Below are positions 1 through 10,569 of a stretch of 64,000 nucleotides of DNA, in pieces. The position numbers and the translations under genes are program-made. The notes beneath the pieces were generated by a model. That model saw nothing but the letters and a program-made list of their open reading frames with translations. It ran no database searches and had not been told where the DNA came from. Location of the stretch: assembly GCA_023078555.1 (NCBI GenBank), contig CM041202.1, positions 3,778,022-3,842,021 on the forward strand, written 5' to 3'. This stretch comes from Ulva prolifera. Its lineage: Eukaryota; Chlorophyta; Ulvophyceae; Ulvales; Ulvaceae. The first letter of the stretch is position 1; each line of letters begins with the position of its first letter.

Positions 1-467
1 ACAAGTAACATTACTACAGTATACCAATTTGCCGTCTCCACTGATCGTTCTTCTTTGCCTTTTGCCTGTGAATCTATGACAGCGTCTACCACCATATCAT
101 ACAAGTCATCAAAGACAGCTGGTGGCATACGGCACAGGTCCATCCAACGACGCCTCCTCTCGTCAGGAGGCAAATTATCCCAGTTCATGCCCGGAGTGGG
201 GTGATCGCCTTCGATGCACTGCAATAAATTACCGCTGTACATCCAAGTCAGAACTCTCCTTCCTACCCGGATCCGACGCAATTCGCGTATGTACTCGAGA
301 TCTATCGGCTCAAGATCGTCAAGCCATCTATTTGCACTATTCATGTACTCGTGGATCATGATGTCGTCGTCGCTATCAGACCAAGAGGCATCAGGCCAGC
401 GCACGCTGTCGCCATCATGTACATTCGCGAAATTCATCTCGAAACGATCGAGAACAACTCCGAGCAT
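1..467 (-). CDS. N-terminal part of a probable Harbinger-like transposase or related protein (runs off the window)
   Basis: A minus-strand reading frame starts at ATG 467-465, just downstream of an in-frame TAA, and stays open to the left edge, giving about 155 residues. The protein is acidic near its start (a run of aspartates around WSDSDDD), then basic (PPDERRRRW), and continues with RWMDLCRMPPAVFDDLYDMV. The pattern FRM-x(4)-F-x(2)-L before the catalytic domain is common in PIF/Harbinger-type DDE transposases and the related HARBI1 family. The catalytic part would lie outside the window, so the assignment rests on this short pattern only. No intron is needed. It could instead be a host gene with a similar N-terminal helix. 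The open frame is solid; the function is tentative. Confidence 0.5.
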   Translation of the reverse strand, partial: MLGVVLDRFEMNFANVHDGDSVRWPDASWSDSDDDIMIHEYMNSANRWLDDLEPIDLEYIRELRRIRVGRRVLTWMYSGNLLQCIEGDHPTPGMNWDNLPPDERRRRWMDLCRMPPAVFDDLYDMVVDAVIDSQAKGKEERSVETANWYTVVMLL

Positions 468-727
468 CAACAGGTGTTAAATAGAGCATGTTTCCATGTT
501 TTTAGCTTGCTTATAGATCTTTTCGCCTTCATGGGCCATTGCGTCCTCGTGACGCTATTCGCCACTGAACACAGCACGCAATGTGACCGGTCACATCACC
601 CGCGCCCACCCCATGCGTCCTTGATACGGCGCGTTCCGCTGAACACGGCCTTAAGTTGTGGCTCACAGAGCCTGAGATGAGTGTAAGCAAGGCTGCGCAC
701 GTAATTCGTGGGCAACTCTGGGTGGCC
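468..727. other. Spacer without recognisable feature
   Basis: Only short chance frames are present between the minus-strand ORF and the MULE-like element. I see no conserved protein or RNA here. Confidence 0.5.
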
Positions 728-736
728 GTACAGATA

Positions 737-975
737 GGGGGTCATGCACTCCCGCTAAAGGGTGGGGCCAGTAAGGGCGCGCAAATTCGACAGCGATTTT
801 GACTGATTGGGCAAGCTTTTGACTATTGTTTACGTCTAATGCACAATCTGGGAGGTCTAACTCGTACGATTGGGGAAATCGGCCCGTATTCGCCGATCAG
901 GCTTGGGTTGGGGAGAATCGCCATTTGGGGAGCGCGGCTCCTCAATCCTCCCCGATCCTTCCCAATCGCACAGCC
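737..975 (+). repeat. Left terminal inverted repeat of MULE-like copy 1
   Basis: This arm is matched in reverse complement by 2395-2625 with substitutions and small gaps. The inner part carries several GATTGGGGA / CCCAATC motifs that could form local hairpins or serve as transposase binding sites. Confidence 0.8.
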
Positions 976-2394
976 GCTTGCCCAATCCTTCCCAAAGCAT
1001 CTCTGTGTAGGCTAATTTTGCATTTAGGAGCCCCTGGAGGGTCGCGCCTGTTTCTATGGCCCCGCGCATGGCGCCAGGTGCTCATGTGGTGACGTCTTGG
1101 TCTGAAGTCTGACCATCATGCCTCTACGTCCTGGAACTCAATGTGTACACACTTGTGTGATACCTATTTAAGGCATGAAATATGTACCTCAGTTCAGCAT
1201 ACATCCTCTCCCGTTGGAGCACGTCTCAGCTGACAGACAGCTGTGCATGATTTGTTGTCATTCACCATCGCATCACTCTGCTCATCCAGGTCAGAGCTCT
1301 TCAATCAATTTCAGTCACTTGTATTTAGAGCTATGTTACAATTCTGCGGACCGTATGATCGCAATGTAGCATCGCTATCACTGCCAATGAGCAGCCTCGA
1401 TGGCAACCATATACCATATCCGGCTGCACTAAGATACGATGCTGCCAATCGACATTGTCTGATATAAAAGGAAGAGTCGTCCGCGCCATATGCACGTGTT
1501 GGGTGCTTGTAATCGAAGGTGTCACATCCGTTGAGCTGATGCCTCTTTGATAAGGCAGCTGCAATACACTGTAGCCCAGTGTGGATGTGCGCTGGTGTGC
1601 ATTCGTGGCTGACTGAAGCGGGCTACCAGATTGTCTAACCAGCTATCTCCTCGGTGTCGTGTGGACATCGATTGAAAAAAAAGACGGTGGTTCAGAGCAG
1701 TTGCAATGTGAAGGCCTCCGTGCAGCTGGAAAGCTGGAAATAGTTCGCAGATCGTGCAGCTCATGAATCAATGCTTACTCCACTGAATCCCTGGACTGCC
1801 CTGTGTAGTCTCATCGTTGTATAGTGGGAGGTGGTGAGTAGGCTCGGTGAGTCTCTTGCAACATGTGCATTTTCAGTACATGCACCATATGTGTCCAGTC
1901 TTTCGCAAGGAGGCTACATGAAAGTGAAGCATATTTTAGCTGATAAGTCTCCGGCGTATCCGTGGAATAATTTTATGTGTCGCAGTTGTGTCGCATTGCG
2001 AATGATCACCGCATTCTGCTCTCACCGATGCGCAATTCATCAACCCAGTTTGCCAGCAGGCGCTACTGTCTGGCAAAACTGCAATATGTTACCGCAAGGT
2101 CCTATCGCAGATTAATCTGGCATTACCATTGCTGGTGCATGCGCGCGCAGGCACTTGGCACCTCACGGGATCACGTTGGTAACCTTTGTATGCCACACGC
2201 ACATACATTCAGTACACTATACTTTAACAATTGGCAGCCAGATAACCGCTAGCCGGCGATGGTCAGACAGGTTCACGGCAGCCCAACGTCGTTACACATG
2301 GTGAGGTCACCCACGCACACAACGAAAATGTACCAGGTACCAACAGAAGCAACAAAATAGTGTGTTGTATGTCATTTTTGATGTTCTCCGTGCA

Positions 2395-2625
2395 CTGGAC
2401 ACGATGCCGCGCGATTGGGGAACAAATAAGCGCGATTGGGGAGAATCGCCCGTTCTCGCTGAAATGGGGCATCGCGTTGGGGAAGCTCCCCAACGCTGGG
2501 ATCAACCTCCCAGAGTGCCCAAACAACATAGACAATACTCAAATGCTTCCCCAATTTGGCAAATTCGCTGTCGAATTTGCGCGCCCTTACTGGCCCCACC
2601 CTTCAGCGGGAGTGCATGACCCCCT
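2395..2625 (-). repeat. Right terminal inverted repeat of MULE-like copy 1
   Basis: This is the reverse-complement partner of 737-975. It ends in GCATGACCCCCT directly before the 9-bp duplication GTACAGATA. Confidence 0.8.
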
Positions 2626-2634
2626 GTACAGATA

Positions 2635-3654
2635 CTGTCGTGCATGCCAACCCTGGAGCCCGCCGGGCGGACCCTGTGTAACAGCGGTAATGCACACAGT
2701 AAAACGTAATGTGTGCAGTAACGATTCGGCTAGCCGCATGAAGCCATAATAAGCCTATGACGTGACACATTGTGCCGGGAGAAGGTTGTACACAGCGTTG
2801 ATGCAGTGTGCACGTAAGGCTGGTGGACGCGTGCAGTCACACGTGGCGAGTGCAGGCACGTAAGCCCACTGAGTATACGTGTGATCACACTGTGTACAAC
2901 TCGATCGGTAATTCGTAAGCTATGCGTGTGCGACCGTCCACATAGCTGGACAAGTCGCTACGCATATAAGAAAAGGTGTTGATTGTGCCAGCATGCGCTA
3001 GTGTGAGACATATCTCACAACAATCTGCCATCGCGATCACATGTAACGCTCTAATTGGAGAAGCGGGGAAGTCATAGCGCGCATTTGGAGATGCAACCAT
3101 TGGCAGAGCCACATTGATCACGGGCACAGTTCACAGATACAAGCAGTTGCAGCCAATGTAAGGGGCTCAGTTTCTAAGACTAGTTGTCCGTGGTCACTGA
3201 GCGGACCTCGATGTGCTTGATGCTGGGAAGTTGAATGGATATGGCTCCGGCGCGGGGACCAATGTGAGCACTAGAATTTATGACAAGAGAGTCGAGGTTT
3301 AGGATTGCGTGATAACCAAACTCAAAACAGAGTGCACAAAAGGTTGCGCCCCATCCGACCAATAACTACTGTGTCGGACCCAGCAAGTGCACAGTACAAA
3401 TACTGTTGTGAACGCGCCCAAGACTACCCCCTGCTAAGGCTAGCCTCGCGAGGCCTCGCCAAGATGCCGCACAGAATACGAACACCTCAATGGTATCCCG
3501 ATCATCTGCGGGAATATCAGTAAGTTGTGGTGTATACGTGTATACATACGACTTTAAATGTTGAGTGCGCGGAGTCTGTGCTCAGTCGTGCCATGCATGC
3601 CGGCCAATGAGGATCCGTGACCTAAGGGTCTTGATATCCTACGGTCGGAGTATA
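2635..3654. other. Non-coding spacer with a segment repeated inside the second MULE-like element
   Basis: No convincing gene is present. About 3365-3530 is related to about 47815-47960: both carry GACCCAGCAAG/GACCAAGCAAG-like sequence followed by GCGCCCA, CCCCCTGCT and GAGATGCCGC/AAGATGCCGC blocks. The rest is anonymous. Confidence 0.45.
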
Positions 3655-3659
3655 ACGGG

Positions 3660-4034
3660 TGCCATAAATCAGTGTCTAGGTACACTTGCAATGCATGAAG
3701 CGCAAGTCTGCGCATGGGTATGGTGGCCAAGGGCCCCACCCGTGTTATGTTAGGATAGTATGCATGAGCATACTTGGGGCGCTCCGTGTGCCGCTCGCCC
3801 TAGGCCATTGTCATTGGGCCACGGTAGACATGCACGAATGGTCGCATATAGTCGTATGCGTCCAAGTCTGAAGTAACCTGTCTCTTACATCTTCCATAGG
3901 TTCCTGCATTGTCTTGCATCCAGTGTAGTACACTCCCGGATCTGTGTAGTGTCCTTTCGTACGACATGGCGGCTCTCCAGGTATAGGCTCTACTAACCTC
4001 CTAATGCACACGTAATAGGTTCTCGGTTATAACA
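3660..4034 (+). repeat. 5' LTR of copia 1
   Basis: It begins TGCCATAAATCAG and ends TTATAACA. It pairs with 16288-16663 along its whole length. Confidence 0.93.
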
Positions 4035-4046
4035 GTATGATAGCTA
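4035..4046 (+). other. Degenerate primer binding site of copia 1
   Basis: GTATGATAGC directly follows the 5' LTR and resembles the initiator-methionine tRNA complement (GTATCAGAGC) used by many copia elements, with about three mismatches. Confidence 0.4.
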
Positions 4047-5657
4047 GAAATAGTACCGGGTCTAGTAGCCAACACGGCGAGACAGTCACGCATTCTTGTG
4101 CGATGTATCCCGGGGCGTGCTTGCATGCAGATGTTCTAGGTCCCATTACTCCTATGGGAGTTGGGAAAGCAAAGTATGCGCCGATTGTAGTTGATGAATT
4201 TTCCCGTTTTAGATTCACTATCCCTATGGATGCAAATTCCAGAGGCTCTGAATTGCTTGTAGAGATCATAGAGCACTGCAATTCTACAATTGTTCCTGGG
4301 CAAGTTGTCATCAAGAAAGGCCAGCCGCCTGTTCCAAGACGTGTTCCTGCGTGGTGACCGCGGCGGAGAATTTCTGGGCCATGTCTTCCAGGACTATCTT
4401 CGTGACAAGCACATTGTTTGGGAAGACTGTGCACCAGGCAATCATCAGGGCAATGGCATAGCTGAGCGTGAATGTGGTGCCACTTCTGATAGACTTAGAG
4501 CGATCATTTGTCCAACCAACATAACACGCCGTGCATGGCCTGAGGGGATGTTGTGTGGGACCGCTGCAGCGAATCTGGTTCCTAGTTCCGCTGTCATGAA
4601 CCGCCTGAAGAGGGAACATCTTGCGGACAAGCTTGAGCGCCTTTTGGCCAATTTAGGTAGATATAGGAATACGACGGTTAGGGACATCAATACACTGCAG
4701 TCTGGGGGGATCCATAAGACCACTGCCGACATTTCGGCTGTCGAACATAGCGCAGAAACTATAGAACGAGTTAAGCAGCAGATAGATCAAGCAAAAGAAA
4801 ACGAAATGTTGCGGAAAGAGTGGATAGACAATTATCTTACAGATGTCATCCCGTATATGTTGTTCTACAAAGAGACGTATGACTCTGAGCGTGTCAAGCT
4901 CATGATTGCGCAGATGCTCCCATGGGGGCTGCCGGTCTACGTCTGCCTTGATTCTGACAAATTGCGTAGGTTAGACCCCAAGGGTGAACTTGTACTGTGG
5001 ATGGGGCAAGGGCAAGGGCCCCACATGAATAGAGTCTTCCAGCGTTGCCCCGGGGGTGGCAGAGTGCTGGAGGTGCGGCAAATGGCATACATTGCCGCCA
5101 TGTTGCGTGATCACTTGCGTACGCTAGATACTGTGACGCGGGGTAATGTGCCTCTGGTGCCTATGGGCCCGGAAGAGGAAATGACGTTTGGTCCGGATTT
5201 GGAGAAGTGTGTGATGTCTGGTGGCCCTCCGTTTCCCGATTTGGATTTGATTGAGTCCCGCAAAGAGCACATACGCGTGCATGGCGCGGCTACTTTTGAT
5301 TTCGATAGGTTCGCCATAGGTAGACAATTTGGTGAATTACATGACAGTGATTTCATCCAGCTGGCGCCCGCGCAGCATATGGAGGACTCGCCAGAGCTGC
5401 GTGACTTGCGTGAGGAATTGCAAGTAGGTCGTAGCATCGCGCCCAGAGTCGGTGAGCCGGATGGTCCGGTAGAGTTGCAGGGGAGAACTAGGATGACCAC
5501 ACCTGAGGTGGTGGAAGGAGTGCATGATGTCGTGCGCACCAAAGTGTTGGGGCAGACAGCAGTGCGCTATCCTCCTCAGTCGGGGGAGATGTATGCCAAT
5601 AGGGACACTCTCAACTATTCAAACGTCCACAACTTCCGGGACTTGAGGGGCGCTTAG
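4037..5657 (+). pseudogene. Copia 1 integrase and linker region (frameshifted, interrupted)
   Basis: The retroviral-type integrase core is spread over two frames. The first (4037 to about 4320) has LHADVLGP and VDEFSRFRF, which include the first catalytic aspartate. The second (from about 4300) has GDRGGEF with the second aspartate, and GIAERE with the glutamate. A frameshift near 4300-4335 separates them. Downstream, PWGLPVYV and RRLDPKGELVLWMG match the copia post-integrase segment. Between NLVPSSAVM and PYMLFYKETYD lies an insertion of roughly 85 residues rich in charged heptads (about 4600-4850) that ordinary copia proteins lack. A TAG at 5655-5657 ends the frame just before the insertion site of copia 2. 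Its continuation lies at 14040. The zinc-binding HHCC domain is missing. Confidence 0.88.
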
Positions 5658-5672
5658 ATCGACACGAGGCCC

Positions 5673-6018
5673 TATCAGAAATGCTTCATTCGCGCAGGTC
5701 AGACGCGCAGTCTTACGTCAGGTCAGGTCAGGAGGCCAGTGTTCCATACCCTCTGCGCACAGAGGTAGAACCGAGGAACACTGATGGGAAGATGCTAACA
5801 CCGTGAAACAGTAAGAAGAAAGGGTTACAGATCTTGGTGTGCACATCCTTATATGCACACTGAACACTCAAGGTTACGGCGGGAAACCCTCGCGGGATCT
5901 CCCTCGCTACACCGGGACAATCCCGCTGGCGGCTTACCCCTACACTGGATTTGCAGATCGATCGTGCATGGGTGCACCGGTCACCACACTGCTGCCCGCA
6001 AGCGCATGCATTGTGACA
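5673..6018 (-). repeat. 3' LTR of copia 2
   Basis: It matches 13689-14034 over its length. The outer end has TA instead of TG (5673-5674), and the inner end begins TGTCACAATG on the minus strand. Confidence 0.92.
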
Positions 6019-6027
6019 CTCCCCCAT
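6019..6027 (-). other. Polypurine tract of copia 2
   Basis: ATGGGGGAG on the minus strand lies directly upstream of the 3' LTR, the usual position for plus-strand priming. Confidence 0.7.
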
Positions 6028-6035
6028 AAACCCTG

Positions 6036-7205
6036 CTACGTTTTCACTAGCTGGAGTTTATTACGAACTTCTTGTAAAGCAAGTCCGGGCAGCATTTTGG
6101 TAAACACATCCGCTAACTGATCAACAGTGCCAACCCATGCTACCTTAAGTTCATCCATCTGAACATATTCCCGCACTCGCAAGTGCCGCACACGAATGTG
6201 CTTGGATCTGCCAGTGGACACAGCATTCACAGCCAAAATATTGGCACTCTTATTGTCACCCCACAAAGTTGGCTTATGTGGGATAAGTTTCAAATCGAGT
6301 AGCAACTGCTTCATCCACATCAACTCGTTGGCTGTTGCACTCATCGCGATGAGCTCAGTCTCTGTTGTATCCCCAGCCACGATACTCTGCTTCTTCGAGC
6401 GTCAGAGAACACAGTTCCCATACACCCAAACCATCATACCAGACACACTCTTTAGATCTGCAGACTTCGCAAAATCTGCATCTGAAAAAGCCTCTAATAA
6501 ACACCCATGTCCCTCAGAGCCTATAAATTTATTCCTAAATTCTTCGTGGACTGCAGGTATCTCAGAACATGTTGCACGGCAGACCAATGTTCCTTCAGAC
6601 TACTAGACATGTGCCGGGCCAGGGCATGTGCCACATAGCTCAGGTCAAGTCGTGTCACTCCTGCAATATACTGGATGCTCACTACATCACTCATGAACCT
6701 GGAATGCTCAGTAGCACTGGATTTCTCCAGGTCAGGATGCTCTTTCGCACTCCTTAGTTGTTGCCGTGGCACTAAGGGAGTGGGAGATTTGCGACAGTCA
6801 GACATACTGTACTTTTCAAGCAAGTTTTGGATTTTGTTTCGTTGTGTCATGCTGAATGTTTTGGCCTTGCGATCACGCATGATCTCTGTGCCGAGTGCCC
6901 ATGCAAGTTCACCCAGGTCTCAGCCTTCGAATTTCGTGAGAATGATATCGACTAGTTCCTGCAGCCCCGCAGAGCTGGTAAAATGAACAAGGCATCAACC
7001 CATAAGAAAATATAACAGCGACCAGATGTCCTAACATACAGTCCGGGATCGCTTTGTGCGCGCAAAAATCCCATCTCAGCTAAGACCTTTATTAAAGCTT
7101 TATGCAACTCGCGAGCAGCTTGCTCTAGGCCATACAAGGTTTATGCAACCTCCATCAATGTGCTGTCCCGTCTGGGAAGAACGGGGGCTGTTCAACGAAC
7201 ACTTC
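6036..7205 (-). pseudogene. Copia 2 reverse transcriptase (C-terminal part) and RNase H, decayed
   Basis: Reading down the minus strand, EVFVEQPP (about 7205) is followed by an in-frame stop and a frameshift. TLYGLEQA and FLWVDALFI come next, where the catalytic VDD box has become VDA. Then follow MSDCRKSPTPLVPRQQ, the RNase H segments FSDADFAKSADLKS and TTETELIAMSATANELMW, WGDNKSANILA and SKHIRVRHLRVRE, ending at 6036. The pieces lie in several frames (7137-6952, 6880-6521, 6587-6402, 6380-6036). The mutated active-site aspartate and multiple breaks make it inactive. The upstream half of reverse transcriptase is absent where the recombinase region begins. Confidence 0.9.
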
Positions 7206-7223
7206 CTTACCACCGCAGCCCTG

Positions 7224-8110
7224 CTAAGCTAGATGACGTCCCGGATCCAAATACATGTGGGCTACCGATTCAGTGCTCAACCCAGCTAGCTGCATGATAT
7301 CCAGCACAGAGCCGCCAGCCTCTCGCTCATGCTGCATGTGACCGCGGCGCAATCCATGCACTGTGTACACCTGAGGCCCCGAGCTGGGCAGAGCAACGGT
7401 AGCAAAGCGGTCAAAACGGTTAGCGAATCCGGATGTGGTCAGAGCCGTTCGCGGCAGGTTGACGGTTGCACAACTGCAGAAAACGGGCTGCCCCTCGGGC
7501 TCGCCGTGGCGACGCTGCAGATTGAACAAATGCTGCAAGCGCCTGACCGCACATGACTTTGCCGTACCGATAGGCTCTGTAGTCACCTCTACGGATAGGG
7601 GTCGCAGCCGCTTCGCATTCTTCAGCTCGTCAAGGGTGAGCAGTATGCCGCTCGGCAGCTCCGCAGCGCTGAACCCCTCCCGCCAATAACTGAGAATCGG
7701 GGAACTGTCCACGGGACAAGTGCCCTGTGCGTACACATGGTGCCAGCCCAGCCGCAACAGGTCCGCACCGCGCCGGCCGCTGTGCCACAGCAGCGCTAAT
7801 GAAGCAGCGTCTCGGGCACAACGCAACTGTTTCAGGACAGAAGGCTGCGCGCCCGCTGCGGTCTCGCAGGCGTCTAAATGGCGCAACAACTGCCCCACAA
7901 CTCCTAGGGTCACCGGCACAGCGCTGCGCTCGTGCACGCCGTTCGCGTGCTGGCGCCGCTCGGCCATCTCAACGTGGTTGCGCACCAGGCTGCTAGCAGC
8001 GGGATTCCCTCTGCGGTCTAACTCATCCCATGTCTCGCTGCGGCCGATCTTGCAGAAGCACATGCTGAGGTTCGACACTAGCTGCCTCAACGTGGTTCTC
8101 GCGGCCCGTC
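7224..8110 (-). CDS. Tyrosine recombinase, 5'-truncated copy
   Basis: The frame gives about 288 residues ending at the stop 7226-7224. The N-terminal part has VRNHVEMAERRQH and VPVTLGVVGQLLRHL, as in the core-binding domain. The catalytic part has LLWHSGRRGADLLRLGW (box I arginine), LKNAKRLRP (likely beta-hairpin lysine), YTVHGLRRG (box II HxxR) and LAGLSTESVAHMYLDP, which ends with the presumed nucleophilic tyrosine. The plus-strand copy at 8691-10184 is clearly homologous over this whole length. Upstream of about 8110 the similarity to the other copy stops, so the N-terminus is missing or diverged. The catalytic residues look intact. This is a Crypton-type or other eukaryotic recombinase; it would cut and rejoin DNA for its element. 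Confidence 0.8.
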
Positions 8111-8690
8111 GGACGAACTTTCGAACTCGCTGTCAACTTGAACCTCCACAAGACATGTAGCCCAGTCGTCTTTCGCCCTCCTTCGGTCATCCCGCCGACA
8201 CTCACATGCTTGCGAATATATCGACGCTAGGCTTGCTTTGTCTTACGCCCGCCGTAGAGAAGCTGACTTCGCCCATATTTGACAACCTACAGCGCGCTGC
8301 GGAGCAGAAGTAGAGACCGGTAGATCTATGGACTAGATGATGGTGCGATTGCACTCGTCTCGGTCATACTGCACTATTCGAGTACCGTCCGCTGGCGTGT
8401 CCTTTCTGTCATTGATTTGAGGAGGCACGGTGCCAATCCGCTAGCTGTCGGCCCGAAAAACCGCCTGACCCAGCTCCTGATATATGCATAGCTCCCTCAT
8501 CTCGCTGAGCTGTGCTTACACTGCGACCAGCGGAACTGCGATCCTATCTGAACGGTTGACGGCCGTCAGATTCTTTTTAGCAAATAATAATACAGTGTGC
8601 AGCACAGCTATCAGCATGGTGCCATGCTAGATGTTCATTGCTTTATATGTGCTGTGACCTGTACTCTGTCTGCGCTGCTTTCTCGCTGGT
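8111..8690. other. Region between the divergent recombinase genes
   Basis: About 580 bp separates the two recombinases. I see no coding region. It is where promoters for both genes would lie, but I cannot point to specific elements. Confidence 0.4.
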
Positions 8691-10184
8691 TTGCTGCCCA
8701 TGCAGCGAACCGCGGTTTGTCTACCCCTGTCACCACCAGCAGAAATCCGCTGCAGTTCATCTTTCGGTTTGCATCATTACAGTGAAGAAAACATTGTTAC
8801 TGCACTGCGCCGGCACTGTGACGGCTTGTTCACGAGAAGATGTGCTAGAAACGTAAGTATGAGCCTGCTGCCAGCAGGGTCACACGGTCTGACGCTCAGA
8901 CGTGCCCTCATACTGCCCACCTCCTCGCTTACGTTCCCACTCTTCTCGCAACAGAATGTTGCATTGCAGCGTGCCCGTGTGGAGCACCTGTCGCTGCGGC
9001 ATTTCGGGCGGTCGAAGCCCGATCTGCGCAAAGCTGGGGCCCCGCGCGGGCTGACCCGGGCTGAGCAAGAGTCCGCCTTAGCCGGCGCCGTGCGCGGCTA
9101 CATCGCCGATGAGCGCCTGCTGCTGCGCAGCGCCCGCACTGTGGCAAATATTGACCGGACCCATCAAGAGTTCAGCGAATTCCTGCTACAATGGCGCACG
9201 CATGCCAACGGCCAGTGAGCTACGTGCACATCCGAGCTGGTGCTAGTCTACCTCCGCGACGTCGTGCCTCAACGCACCGGCCGAGACGGTGCTGAACTAA
9301 CCGCGTCCACCTTGAGGCAGCTGGTGTCCAACCTCAGCATGTGCTTCTGCAAGATCGGCCGCAGCGAGGTCTGGGACGAGCTGGAGCGCCGCAGGAATCC
9401 CGCAGCCAGCGACCTGGTACGCAACCATGTTGAGATGGCCGAGCGGCGCCAGCATGCCAGTGGTGTGCGCGACCGCAGCGCTGTGCCGGTGACCGAAGGT
9501 ATAGTAGGTCAGCTTCTGCAGCACGTGGACGCCTGCGCGGCCGCAGCAGTCGCTCAGCGTAATGTTGTAGAAGAGCTGCGGTGCGCCCGCGACGCCGCTC
9601 TGCTGGCGTTGCTGTGGCACAGCGGTCGGTGCGGAGCGGTCATGCTACGGTTGGGTTGGCACCATGTCTATGCTCGGGGCGCCTGTCCCGCTGACAGCTT
9701 TCTCGTGCGCGACTCGTGGCTTGAGGTGGCAGCCGGTGCACCTGCTGACCTGCCGAGGGGGTTGCTACTCACCCTGGACGAGTTGAAAAATGCTAAGCGA
9801 CTGCGGCCCATCTCTGTGGAGGTTCCCACCGAACCTGTCGGTAGGATGCACCTGTGTGCTGTTCAGCGCCTGCGGCATTTGTTCAGGCTGCAGCGCCGCT
9901 ATGGCGAGCCCGAACAGCAGGCTGTGTTCTGCAGCTACGCCGCGGTCAATCCCCCACGAAGGGCCTTGACGGCCGCTGGGTTCGCTAACCGCTTCGCGCG
10001 TCTCGCCACAGCCGCTCTGCCCAACTCTGGGCCGCAGGCCTATACCGTACATGGTCTACGTCGTGGGCGCATGCAGCATGAGCGGGCAGCAGGCAGCTCT
10101 GTGCCAGCTATCATGCAGTTGGCAGGTCTCAGCACCGAATCTGTTGCTCAAATGTACCTTGATCCAGGCCGCCATTTAGTTTAG
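8691..10184 (+). pseudogene. Tyrosine recombinase, longer copy with a stop and a changed box I residue
   Basis: One frame runs from about 8691 to 10184 with a single TGA at 9216-9218. A likely intron, 8853-8954 (GTAAGT to CGCAACAG, 102 nt), lies in the N-terminal part. After it come ARVEHLSLRHFGRSKPDL and a helical core-binding region, then LVYLRDVVPQRTGRD past the stop. The catalytic part matches the minus-strand copy: YTVHGLRRG (HxxR) and LAGLSTESVAQMYLDP (tyrosine). However, the box I motif reads HSGRCGAVMLRLGW, with Cys where the other copy has the second Arg of RRG. If the alignment is right, the first catalytic arginine is lost. With the TGA this suggests an inactive copy, unless the stop is read through. 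Confidence 0.78.
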
Positions 10185-10569
10185 CCAGGTTCCGTGATGC
10201 AGCAATGCGCAAACGCTGCGTATGCTCAGCGGTGCGGCCTGTGGCGCTGTTCAGTTGCAACGCGGTCTGCCTTATGCACAAGCCAGCGAGTAGCGGATAT
10301 TGTTATGTGACTGTAACACTAGTATCTTTACTCTCAGGCCACAGGCCATTGGACTTTCACCGCCTGCATCGGCATCTTCCATCCCCCTAGGGCTGTTTGT
10401 TTCGGCACCCGGCTGGTGGGCTGCACCATTGCACTGTGTGGTCCTGTTAATAGCGTCCGGTTTACCCCCGGCAGCCTACTCAGCGTTGCCGCAACCTCCG
10501 CCGTCACCGTCACTTGGCGCGGCATTGCAACACTATGATCGCTTGCGCCTGTTCAGCTGCAACCTTTCG
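10185..10569. other. Spacer downstream of the plus-strand recombinase
   Basis: GC-rich sequence without a recognisable gene. It leads into the tandem duplication. Confidence 0.4.

Larger units (their letters stand above)
737..2625. mobile_element. MULE-like non-autonomous DNA transposon, copy 1
   Basis: Two inverted arms of roughly 240 bp face each other, at about 737-975 and 2395-2625. Both begin with GGGGGTCATGCACTCCC and continue through matching blocks such as GGGTGGGGCCAGTAAGG. The element is bracketed by the 9-bp direct repeat GTACAGATA at 728-736 and 2626-2634. Long terminal inverted repeats plus a 9-bp target duplication are the classical signature of Mutator-like elements. The interior (about 980-2390) has no transposase or other recognisable coding region, so this would be a non-autonomous copy. 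A second copy with the same arms lies at 47033-49714. The right end carries one extra T beyond the mirror of the left end. Confidence 0.8.

Noticed and set aside
7224-10184. DIRS or Ngaro retroelement
   Set aside because: No reverse transcriptase of that class accompanies the recombinases; the nearby reverse transcriptases are copia type and belong to the surrounding elements.
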